Shown one piece after another: positions 56,115-64,000 of a stretch of DNA of 64,000 bases. Origin of the DNA: Chroococcidiopsis thermalis PCC 7203 (GTDB taxonomy: Bacteria > Cyanobacteriota > Cyanobacteriia > Cyanobacteriales > Chroococcidiopsidaceae); assembly GCF_000317125.1 (NCBI RefSeq), contig NC_019695.1, positions 4,328,336-4,392,335 on the forward strand, given 5' to 3'. How positions within the stretch are numbered: position 1 is the stretch's first letter; each line of letters opens with the position of its first letter. A model generated the notes under the pieces. It saw only the letters and a list, made by a program, of their open reading frames with translations, was not told the origin of the DNA and made no database searches. Made by a program: the position numbers and the translations under genes.

Positions 56115-56570
56115 TCACGCGATCGCCTTGAGAAAAGCAACTGTAGTAGACCAATCTATGGTTCGATTCAACAGGGAGCGTTCAAAGAGGGAACGAATAA
56201 GGCTAATTTCTGGCGCTGACAAGTAGCGCGATAGATACTCGACATACGCAGGTCGCGTTGTATCAGCAGCACTAGCACTAAACCAACGGTTGAATAAATC
56301 TGGTGACACGTAAAGCTGAGTAGGATAATGTTCGACGGTGATTTTGACTTCGATCCCTGCTGCTGTCAGTGCCAAGCGTAGATCTTCCACATCCCAATTC
56401 ACCATCGGATCGGTAGGATTAGCATAGATTTCCTCTTCTGCTGCTGCTAAACGCTCGGAAAGCTGGGCATCTAGCCTGTTAACATCAAGCAGACGATACA
56501 ACCGTTGTGTATGGCGAGTGAGATTTTCTGCTACTAATGAGAGTGCAGTATGGGGAACGCTTTTGTCCAA
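56115..56570 (-). pseudogene. RarA-fusion methyltransferase C-terminal fragment
   Basis: The open frame from TTG at 56570 covers 151 residues. RHTQRLYRLLDVNRLDAQLSER, YANPTDPMVNWDVEDL and SLFERSLLNRTIDWSTTVAF match the end of the long cyanobacterial RarA proteins, in which an AAA+ recombination factor is fused to a methyltransferase-like domain. The matching N-terminal half is at 58173-58982 on the same strand, and about 340 internal residues are missing. It is not functional as such. Confidence 0.75.
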
Positions 56571-56770
56571 ATGTCATTCCTTGTAAATTTGCTCCTAGAG
56601 AACGTTTCGAGAAATTAATGGATGTTAACCATACCCCGCTCCCAGTAGTAAGTGTAATTATGGGCGAAATTCAGGTAAAGCTCAAGCAAGCAAATGTATC
56701 AAAAGGCTACATTAATGTGGGATGGCGAGAAGCTAGGGAAATGATGGAAAAACAGCGCAACAAGTTCTAG
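56571..56770 (+). pseudogene. Unidentified C-terminal gene fragment
   Basis: A frame here ends VKLKQANVSKGYINVGWREA and REMMEKQRNKF at a TAG. It reads upstream into rarA antisense, so only the part after about 56570 can be real. It does not match a family I recognise and might be the end of a gene joined here by deletion. Confidence 0.3.
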
Positions 56771-56849
56771 CTTTTAGCTTTAGAAGGTATGTTCCGAAAA
56801 TTATACAAGCTTTTCAGGCGAAGTGGTTGGAAAGACACCTCCTGAAAAA

Positions 56850-56920
56850 CCGTAATCTTACGGATTTACCAACTCTTGGTTTGGGAATTCTCCTCAAAAA
56901 AACCGTAAGATTACGGTTTC
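56850..56920 (-). terminator. Two successive CCGTAA-NN-TTACGG hairpins
   Basis: CCGTAATCTTACGG at 56850-56863 and AAACCGTAAGATTACGGTTT at 56901-56920 are both symmetric. On the minus strand each is followed by a T-run (TTTTT and TTTTTTT), which suits tandem terminators behind the phospholipase-D-like fragment. Their near-identical palindromes, 54 bases apart, could also be binding sites. Confidence 0.5.
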
Positions 56921-56983
56921 GTGCGGTCAGATAACGAAATAATCTTATTATCGCCCTTAATTCGATAAGTACTTTTATACTAT

Positions 56984-57913
56984 TTAGCTGTAACAATAAT
57001 TTTGCAAATAAATTTTTGGTGCAAATTTAGAAAAGCAAAGGGGGTAGAAATACGTTAAACAAATTACGTTAAACAAATTAAAAATTAACGATAATATATT
57101 GAGGTCAGATTTCAAAGTGAACAAAGAAAGAGACATAAATATTTTTATCAAAGAATAATTGGTAGGTATGTATCGTTTTGCCCACTCGCCTTCCAATAAC
57201 TCAGCACATGCTCGTGCAAGAGCTTCTTGCCAAGTAACAACATTTAATAGATCTTCAAGTAATACAATTAACTCATTATTATAATCTCTTCCTAACCTCC
57301 AGTAACTTTCTGCTATCTGACAAGATTCTTCGTAACGTTTTCTCTCTTTATTTTTTTCGTATCTATTGTTTTTTTCTAGTTGATATATAAGTCCAGATTG
57401 GCTGAAGTTACTAGAACCACTAGTGATTGCGTTATCTCCTCTAAATATTTTGGCATGAAATGGTCTTTTAGTGTTAGCAAGCTTAGCTTTCACTTTACCA
57501 CTTTTGATTAACTCAATAGCAACAATAACTTTGGCACAAAGAAATATAGATATTCCTCGCTCTTGAAGCCAATACTTCTTTACTTCTTCAGATAATTCAT
57601 GTTGAAATAATCTTTGCTGACTACTTTGAATTGTATTAGGTTCATGACCTATGAAAAGTTGAATTTCTTCAAAAGCCTTCGCATCTATATGGAGACCTGC
57701 ATGACATAAAGCTAAAAACTCAACAATCATCCCCAAAGATGTGTATCCTGTAATAATTAATGGCTTTTTTGAAATAAGTAAATCTTCAAAAACTAAAGAC
57801 TTAACAGTATGACCTGCATAGTTATAAGGAAATCGTTCATGAGAAGGTAACTCAATCTCTGTTTCTTGTGGGTTTTCATCTTCATCAAAAAGGCTAAGTT
57901 AAATAGATTTCAT
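56984..57913 (-). pseudogene. Phospholipase-D-like nuclease region of a helicase-type protein, truncated
   Basis: From the ATG at 57913 the frame meets a TAA at 57899-57901 after four codons. It then stays open and carries the HxK nuclease signature (PFHAKIFRGDNAITSGSSNF) at about 145-165. This N-terminal arrangement is typical of proteins in which a PLD nuclease precedes a SNF2-type helicase. Here the homology ends near GEWAKRYIP and the last 60 residues are low-complexity and AT-rich. The helicase part is missing. Such proteins often belong to defence islands. Confidence 0.6.
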
Positions 57914-58172
57914 AAACCAGAATTTTTGTCAATAACTATTGATAAAAAATAATACTAAGATAAGGATAAATCTCAGCACGTGAATTGCACAGTTACTATA
58001 TTAGTAGAACGAAGCAAGTAAAAGTTTTTGCGTATCATTTAACACAAGCAACTGGACACACACGCTGAAAAAAATGCAATAGGCATTTGTTACTTCGTAG
58101 CTATTCTACTAGGTGAATCAGATATTCTCGAAGTAATACTTTGATAAGAATTTACTATCGTTCATTTGAATG
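57914..58172. other. AT-rich segment upstream of the nuclease fragment
   Basis: 259 bp between the broken rarA N-terminal half and the nuclease fragment. It is AT-rich, with no gene seen. Confidence 0.45.
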
Positions 58173-58982
58173 CTATGTTGTGAGAACCCTATCTACAAAA
58201 GACATATAAGAAAAAGCTATAGAAAATTGTCGGAGTACAGCACGTTGCTGGATCGATTCCTCTGCAACCGCTAGGGTGATGTAGATCGCACCCTGACGAT
58301 CTGGAGGTGTAGTTTCTACTGCTAGCTCTAGTGCGTTGAGCAAAGAACGGGCATCACCATTCGCAACGTTGACTAAGTGCGCTAAGGCATCTTGTTCCAG
58401 CTTGACTTTGAGCTTGCCATAGCCGCGTTCTGGGTCTGATAGTGCTTGTTCGGCAATGCGGTACAAATCGCGATCGCCCAAGGGTTTGAGTTGGAAAATC
58501 CGCGAGCGACTGACGAGTGCTTTATTGACTTCAAAGAAAGGATTTTCAGTCGTTGCGCCAATGAGAATCACAGTCCCATTTTCTACCCACGGTAGCAGCG
58601 CATCCTGTTGTGACTTATTAAAGCGGTAGACTTCATCGACAAACAGGATCGTGCGCTGTTTGTTTTTGTTAGCTCTATCTTGAGCAGTTTCGATCGCTGC
58701 CCGAATTTCTTTGACTCCTGCAAGTACAGCATTAATAGCGATGAAGTGAGCGCGGGTGGTATTGGCGATAATTCGTGCTAGGGTAGTTTTTCCAGTTCCA
58801 GGTGGTCCAGCAAAAATGACAGAAGATAATTGGTCGGCTTCAATGGCACGGCGTAGGAGACGACCAGGGGCGATCGCGTGGTCTTGTCCGACAAATTCAT
58901 CGAGCGTGCGCGGACGCATTCGATCTGCTAGGGGTGAGGAGTTGGTTGTCGATTGGCGATCGCGACTGAATAATTCCGTCAT
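58173..58982 (-). pseudogene. rarA: RarA (MgsA) AAA+ ATPase, N-terminal half of broken gene
   Basis: I take the ATG at 58982 (MTELFSRDRQSTTN); a longer upstream frame has no family similarity. The AAA+ domain holds Walker A (FAGPPGTGKTTLARII) and a DEVYRF Walker B, then sensor-1 GATTENPFFEV. The family sequence stops at SIQQRAVL, after which about 20 unrelated residues lead to a stop at 58173. RarA acts on stalled replication forks. About 270 residues remain of an expected 730, so helicase-lid and methyltransferase parts are lost; see 56115-56570. Confidence 0.8.
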
Positions 58983-59510
58983 TTGTGCGTCGATACTCTT
59001 GGTAATGCAATACTTCAGAGGAGAAGGTTCGTTTCCTCCATCCGCCGATGAGTTGGGGAGCCACTTACGTGCGCCACATCCCCTCATTGAGGAGCAAGTG
59101 CGCTGCCCCTGTCCCCTCGTTATAGCACCCCTCGTCTTTTCACTGTAACTGTAAAGCTATAGTGGGAGCATCACGTGCGACATTTTCAGGCAAAGCATAA
59201 CAGAAGAAAGGATTGGGCAATAGACGCGGTTTGGGCGGTTGTGCCGCTCGGATTTGCTCTAGTGGCAAAAACTCATGCAGTTGCATCCCACAAAGCTAAT
59301 CATCAAAACGCATTAGGACTCTAGCAGTGTAAGTTACCAAAAGACTTGAATATTCTACACTCAAGCCGAAATTCATGCCCAACTCAACCATCCATTCCAA
59401 TAATAGTAGCTTGCGTATCATGTCTCACCGGACGCGAGCGACCAATCCAAGTTTCAGCTTTCGCTAGCTATCCTAGTGAAACAATGCGATCGCAAAGATA
59501 TCTCACCAAG
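58983..59510. other. Intergenic region with repeat units
   Basis: 528 bp upstream of rarA. A GGAGCCACTTACGTGCG unit at about 59055-59075 resembles that at 19508-19640. I see no gene. Confidence 0.45.
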
Positions 59511-59846
59511 ATGCAGACTTTTCAACGAATCAATTGGTTAAAGTATTGGAGGGCTAATCGGTTATTTAGCCAATTAGTCGTTTTGGGAGTCAGTAGCGGT
59601 ATTTTACTTTACAGCACTGGAGTAAATGCAGCCGAACAGGTGTTTTTAAAGTACGGTGGCTTTAAAGTGACACGTAGAACCTCTCCCTGTGAAGTGTGGT
59701 TTCACCCCACCTTGACTCACTGGGAGATTCGCTATCGTGAGGAGGGTGAGAGGGAAACAAACAGAGCAATAATAGCTCGTTCCTTTGTAAAGAAAAGTCA
59801 GCGCACCTACCGCTACTTACTTGATTTGAAGTCGTATGAAATTTAA
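59511..59846 (+). pseudogene. DUF1400/alpha-beta hydrolase N-terminal remnant
   Basis: From the ATG at 59511 the frame has a hydrophobic segment and NAAEQVFLKYGGFKVT, the start of cyanobacterial DUF1400 hydrolases (usually over 400 residues). The similarity ends near 59676. The rest to 59846 is unrelated Arg-rich reading. The remnant overlaps the start of the DUF411 gene by 11 bases. Confidence 0.5.
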
Positions 59847-60345
59847 GAGATCTAGCTCTCAAGTTCGTCGCTCCCTTAAGTGGCTAGCGATCGCTTTTGC
59901 GACAATTACTGCAACATTGGTACTGCTGAGTGCTCCAAGTCTGGCAGCTACTCAAACTTCAACACTCACTGTCTATCGCGATCCCTCCTGTAGTTGCTGT
60001 GGGGGCTGGATGTCTCACCTAGTGTCAGAGGGCTTTGAGATCGAAGAGATCGCCACATCCAAGATGAATCTAGTCAAGCAGCAACAAGGTGTACCGAATC
60101 GCTTGGCATCCTGCCACACCGCAACGATTGGGGGGTATGCGATCGAGGGACACGTTCCCGCTAAAGACATTAAACGCCTGTTGGCACAACAGCCTCAAGT
60201 AGCTGGAATCGCCGTAGCTGGGATGCCAATCGGTACGCCTGGGATGGAGGATGGCGAGAGACGAGAGCCATTTACTGTCTTCTGGTTCGATCGACAAGGA
60301 AATGCAGGAGCTTTCAATCGTTACGTGTTTGAAAAGTTAAATTGA
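59836..60345 (+). CDS. DUF411 exported metal-binding protein
   Basis: The 169-residue protein has an N-terminal signal segment ending SLAAT. The DUF411 domain has DPSCSCCGGWMSHL, a conserved Cys cluster, and later LASCHTATIGGYAIEGHVPA with further conserved Cys and His. Family members bind copper or related metals in the periplasm. No other metal-handling gene is adjacent. Confidence 0.88.
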   Translation: MKFKRSSSQVRRSLKWLAIAFATITATLVLLSAPSLAATQTSTLTVYRDPSCSCCGGWMSHLVSEGFEIEEIATSKMNLVKQQQGVPNRLASCHTATIGGYAIEGHVPAKDIKRLLAQQPQVAGIAVAGMPIGTPGMEDGERREPFTVFWFDRQGNAGAFNRYVFEKLN

Positions 60346-60556
60346 TTACCAAGTATGGCTTCCACCGTAGGACTGATAAAAGTTGTTTCTACTGTTGTTT
60401 GCACTCTTGCCATTAACTTTTCAAGAGGCACGATCGCGTCTTTCACCCCGATCGGCTTAGGCTAGAATTTCTGGTAAGTAGTATGCCTGCAACGGCTGGG
60501 GTAGTAGATGAACCATTTTTTCAAACTGCCCCGTAGCAAGAATTTTTGATGTCGGA

Positions 60557-61372
60557 GTGAAGCTCGTGGAAATAGTCACGCAACAGGGACACTCAGCCAG
60601 CATTCTCGGTTTAGCAGCTTCTGGGGGCATGGATGCGAATTGTATCGCCGCCGCATTTGAGGCAGGGATCAATTACTTTTTCTTTTACGATTTCACTAAT
60701 GAGAAATTTTTAGCTGGTCTAAGATCGCTGTTAGCAACAAAGCGAGAGCAAGTTTTAGTTGCCACGGGTAGTCAAGAACGAGATCTCAACTGGTTGCGCC
60801 GTGACTTCGATTCTGTGCGCCAGCAACTAAATATTGATGTCGTCGATGCCTTCTTTGTCGAATATATCTATCCGAGTGAGGATATGCAGCAAGTTGAGGC
60901 AGTACTGGAGCAGTTGCAGCTTTGGCAACAAAAAGGACTTGTGCGCTACGTCGGAGTCACCACCCACAACCGACCGATTGCTTTAGAGCTGATAAAGCGC
61001 GGCAAGTGCGAGTTATTAATGCACCGCTACAACATGGCGCATCGTAAAGCAGAAGAAAACGTTTTACCTAGCGCTCAAGCAGCAAGTATTCCTGTCGTCG
61101 CATTTACCTGTACGCGCTGGGGAACGCTGTTGAAAGGACATCCCAACTGGCAAGAAAAACCACCAACAGCCGCCGACTGTTATCGCTACGTTCTGAGTCA
61201 TGGGGCAGTACGCTTAGCACTCACCGCACCGCAGAATTTACAGCAGTTGCAGGAAAACCTAGCTGTTTTGCCAGCACCTCCCCTCTCGCCAGCAGAAATC
61301 ACCCGTTGGCAGAAATATGGTGACTTAATCTATGGCAGTGGTGAAGATGCCTTTGAAACTCAATGGGTGTAA
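60557..61372 (+). CDS. Aldo/keto reductase-like protein
   Basis: The 271-residue protein starts at GTG. It has the alpha/beta-barrel pattern of aldo/keto reductases (SILGLAASGGMDANCIAAAF; ALELIKRGKCELLMHRYN; VVAFTCTRWGTLL). The usual catalytic D-Y pair region reads NYFFFYDFTNE and the GWH/GVTTHN segment has no clear active-site His-Tyr pair, so activity is uncertain. It is convergent with the FAD oxidoreductase gene, 6 bases apart. Confidence 0.72.
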   Translation: MKLVEIVTQQGHSASILGLAASGGMDANCIAAAFEAGINYFFFYDFTNEKFLAGLRSLLATKREQVLVATGSQERDLNWLRRDFDSVRQQLNIDVVDAFFVEYIYPSEDMQQVEAVLEQLQLWQQKGLVRYVGVTTHNRPIALELIKRGKCELLMHRYNMAHRKAEENVLPSAQAASIPVVAFTCTRWGTLLKGHPNWQEKPPTAADCYRYVLSHGAVRLALTAPQNLQQLQENLAVLPAPPLSPAEITRWQKYGDLIYGSGEDAFETQWV

Positions 61373-61378
61373 ATTGTG

Positions 61379-62833
61379 CTAGAAAATCCCCTGACCTGGT
61401 GTAAGTAGATTGTCGGGATCGTAACGGCGCTTGGCGCTGACTAGCTTGCCCCACACTGGATGAAAGTGTTGTTTCCAGTCGGCTTGGGAAAAAGGAACAG
61501 CATCAATTGGGTAGCGATATCCATCCAGAGAACGGTTACGCTCGAAGAACGTGCGGTTGTCAGCTAGCATTTTGGCGATCGCGCTAGCATCAGGTGGTGC
61601 AGTGCGTAGAATAGCAAACAGGAACACGACTGCCTCATCAGGAACCCGAAACAGCGGTAGTGTCAAGCGGTCTGTCGGCACGGGATACAGTAGCACTGGA
61701 CCCTGACCCGTATCTGATAAAGTCAAGCCAGAGACGATCTCTCCAACAAAGCGATCGACCACTGTTGCTGGGACAAATAAATCTAACCAAGGATGCGGGT
61801 AAAACCAAGCACCATTCTCCTTTAAAAAAGCCACAGTTGGAGCTAACCGATTGGCAAAATCAAAGTAAGACTTGTCTTCAATCTGCTCTGTACCCTGACT
61901 GTAGCTCAGCCCAGCCAGCAAACTGTTGTTGTTTGGCTTATTTGGTGGAGTATAAAAGCTAGCTGCTTCCAGCAAATAGCGCCATCCACCACTGGCATCG
62001 GCTACGACTTGACCTTCTACGTAGTCGAATCGTTTTTGAGCAATTAGTAGGCGTTGGTCGCCAGTCAAAGCAGCCAGCTCGTTGTAAAACAAGAGAAATA
62101 CGCGGGAATTTTGGGCAGCAGGAACCAGACGAACTGTTGCCCTGACGATAATGCCACATTGACCCAATCCTGCCAGCACTGCTTCAAACAAGTCGCGATT
62201 TTGGGTACGCGAACAAGTTTCTAAGTTGCCCAAGCCCGTCACTACCTGAAGCGATAGAACATTATCCACCTGCACGCCGTAGCGATGGCTCGTACCGCCG
62301 ATCCCACCAACTGCTAAAGTGCCACCAACAGATAGCTCGATGTAATCTGTCAGGACGGGGGGTGTTAGTTGTCGCTCTAAGGATGATTGCAGCAGTTGAC
62401 TCCACAACAAGCCTGCATCTACTTCTGCCCGCTGTGTATCAATAGAATGAATCGTGTTGAGCGTACCCATGTCAATAACTATCCCCGCCTCTACCTGGGA
62501 TTGACCGTAGGTGGAGTGAGCTTGACCGCGTGCGGCAACTTTTAGTTTATGGCTGCGAGCAAACCGCACGATCCTGACGACATCTTCAACCGAACCTGGT
62601 TTGAGGAGGGCAGTTGGGTAGCGGCGCACCAGATGACCGAAATCATCAGCGGCAGCATTGCGCGTCGTAGCATCGGTGTACAGTATGCCATCCAGGGGTG
62701 GCAGTGATTCAAATTCAGATGCAGCACTGGCTGATGTCACCCACTCTCGGTTAACTAGATCGAACCCAACAACGATCGCGATTGCGATCGCACCTTGCAA
62801 AACTTGACGGCGTGAGGCATTGTGCTTCATCAA
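61379..62833 (-). CDS. Tat-exported FAD-binding oxidoreductase (PCMH type)
   Basis: The 484-residue protein has an N-terminal Tat signal (SRRQVLQGAIAIAIVVGF). The FAD-binding PCMH domain at about 60-230 includes KVAARGQAHSTYGQSQVEAG. The substrate-binding half resembles cytokinin-dehydrogenase/BBE proteins (RYDPDNLLTPGQGIF at the end). It should oxidise a small amine or alcohol in the periplasm. The substrate is unknown. Confidence 0.85.
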   Translation of the reverse strand: MMKHNASRRQVLQGAIAIAIVVGFDLVNREWVTSASAASEFESLPPLDGILYTDATTRNAAADDFGHLVRRYPTALLKPGSVEDVVRIVRFARSHKLKVAARGQAHSTYGQSQVEAGIVIDMGTLNTIHSIDTQRAEVDAGLLWSQLLQSSLERQLTPPVLTDYIELSVGGTLAVGGIGGTSHRYGVQVDNVLSLQVVTGLGNLETCSRTQNRDLFEAVLAGLGQCGIIVRATVRLVPAAQNSRVFLLFYNELAALTGDQRLLIAQKRFDYVEGQVVADASGGWRYLLEAASFYTPPNKPNNNSLLAGLSYSQGTEQIEDKSYFDFANRLAPTVAFLKENGAWFYPHPWLDLFVPATVVDRFVGEIVSGLTLSDTGQGPVLLYPVPTDRLTLPLFRVPDEAVVFLFAILRTAPPDASAIAKMLADNRTFFERNRSLDGYRYPIDAVPFSQADWKQHFHPVWGKLVSAKRRYDPDNLLTPGQGIF

Positions 62834-63158
62834 GAATTCCCCAAACTACCTTTGACAGGCTGAAACTCTTTTGCCCGATAAGAACTGCTTCAAACTTAAA
62901 TGGCGGTATTTCTCATTGGAGTTAATAAAATTTGTGTCGGGGTAGTCAGAGCGGCATTGCATCATGATTTTGAGCCATTCAATACCTTATGAATTTTCGA
63001 TAGCAATGCCCAGCCCCGATTGAGTAGGAAAGGAACCACAGCGTATTGAGTAATTGATGTCTCGCTGTACGCAACTCACACTACAATGCGAAGGACAAGT
63101 GCAGTTATAGTAGTTACAATCAAAGTCAGACAGCCTATGGCTATGGAACCAGAGGATT
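62834..63158. other. Intergenic region before the AAA ATPase gene
   Basis: 325 bp between divergent genes. No gene seen; AGAGGA lies just before the ATPase ATG. Confidence 0.45.
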
Positions 63159-64000
63159 ATGCGAATTAAGCAAATTTCCGTTAGTGGTTTATTTGGAATT
63201 TTCGATCATGTAATTCCATTGAATATGGACGAACGGATCACGATTGTTCATGGACCGAATGGCTTTGGAAAAACAGCAGTACTGAGAATACTGAATGGAT
63301 TGTTTAACTCTCGATACTCAGAATTAAAAACTATTCCATTTAGTACTTTTCAAGTTGCATTTGATGATAATAGTTATGTTGAAATAATAAAAGATTCTAG
63401 CGATGCTGATAAAATAGATAAAAAGAGGAACATAAGTTTTAACTTTTATAAGCATGGATTGGAGAAATGTTCCTTCCTTCTAAAGAGTGCAAAAGCTCGT
63501 GCCGATCTAGATTCGTTGATTGAGATTTTCGACGATGTGATACCTGGGCTTCGTCGAATAAATTCTAAAACCTGGCGATATATTCCTACTGGCGAAGCTC
63601 TTTCTATAGAAGAAGTCATAGATCGTTTTGAAAACCTCTTACCTTCAAAAATGAGGTTAATACAAGAACCCGATTGGTTGGAAAAATTAAAAGATACTAT
63701 TCATATTCGTCTTATAGAATCGCAACGATTGCTAAATTTTGTTCCTATACGTTCATCTAAATATTTTTATGAATCCCCTACAATGTTACCAACTGTATCT
63801 GCATATTCTGATGAGCTTGCAAAACTTATGCGAGATAAGTTTACTGAATACGGTACAACATCTCAATCTCTTGATAGAACTTTTCCATTAAGAGTAGTAA
63901 AACAACAGCTATCACCAGATTTAACAGACGAACAACTTCGTTCGCAATTAAATGAACTTGAAACAATCCGTTCTCGCTTGATAGAAGTGGGTTTATTGGA
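63159..64000 (+). CDS. AAA ATPase (SMC/RecF-like), partial, runs off the window
   Basis: From the ATG at 63159 the frame stays open to the window end (about 280 residues). It starts MRIKQISVSGLFGIFDHVIP and has Walker A GPNGFGKTA at about 33-41. The layout matches large ATPases that sense or process DNA, often found in defence islands. It is AT-rich compared with the FAD and aldo/keto genes, which suggests horizontal transfer. Partner genes would lie beyond position 64000. Confidence 0.8.
   Translation, partial: MRIKQISVSGLFGIFDHVIPLNMDERITIVHGPNGFGKTAVLRILNGLFNSRYSELKTIPFSTFQVAFDDNSYVEIIKDSSDADKIDKKRNISFNFYKHGLEKCSFLLKSAKARADLDSLIEIFDDVIPGLRRINSKTWRYIPTGEALSIEEVIDRFENLLPSKMRLIQEPDWLEKLKDTIHIRLIESQRLLNFVPIRSSKYFYESPTMLPTVSAYSDELAKLMRDKFTEYGTTSQSLDRTFPLRVVKQQLSPDLTDEQLRSQLNELETIRSRLIEVGLL

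Noticed and set aside
1-64000. GCGATCGC octamers as an operator system
   Set aside because: This is the HIP1 sequence, spread through genes and gaps alike in cyanobacteria.

Overview
The window is chromosomal DNA of a cyanobacterium. The octamer GCGATCGC (HIP1) occurs throughout, intergenic regions carry cyanobacterial 7-bp tandem repeats, and many genes belong to families that are mostly cyanobacterial (DUF3611, DUF2808, HhoA-type protease, PRC-barrel/DUF2382 stress proteins, a P450 resembling CYP110, a RarA-methyltransferase fusion). Envelope, osmotic and stress genes dominate the left half. This would suit a desiccation- or stress-tolerant form such as a Chroococcidiopsis relative, but that assignment is inference.

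Region 1 (about 0-36 kb) is mostly intact single-copy genes for envelope and stress functions: a beta-lactamase-fold hydrolase, two paralogous secreted two-domain proteins, two PRC-barrel proteins, an SLH/fasciclin gene split by a small MITE, a hybrid histidine kinase paired with a response regulator that carries an HPt domain, an HhoA-type protease, an M48 protease, a proton antiporter, SH3 and WGxxGxxG proteins, and a GH31 glucosidase. About a dozen intergenic regions here share one motif, CTCCMCSASTTTTCCAC followed a few bases later by something like TCTAAC, always oriented toward a gene. I saw no copy in the right 28 kb. This looks like one regulon and is the most interesting signal in the window.

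Region 2 (34.4-40.4 kb) is a co-directional membrane block: a voltage-gated-like ion channel with a non-canonical filter, a DUF389 protein, two MscS channels and a DUF2254 protein. It probably serves osmotic or ionic homeostasis.

Region 3 (40.6-64 kb) is accessory and decaying. It holds a dead IS4-family copy sitting between two unrelated truncated genes, an NB-ARC ATPase, a higBA pair with a frameshifted toxin, IS701 and IS1 remnants, a shattered haemagglutinin-like gene beside an intact P450, and a tyrosine integrase with one in-frame stop beside candidate arm sites and a tRNA-Thr 3' fragment. A UPF0175/DUF3368 toxin-antitoxin pair follows. Next is rarA, broken in two around a truncated, AT-rich phospholipase-D-type (helicase-associated) gene. 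The window then has intact DUF411, aldo/keto reductase and FAD-oxidoreductase genes and runs off the right end inside an AT-rich AAA ATPase gene.
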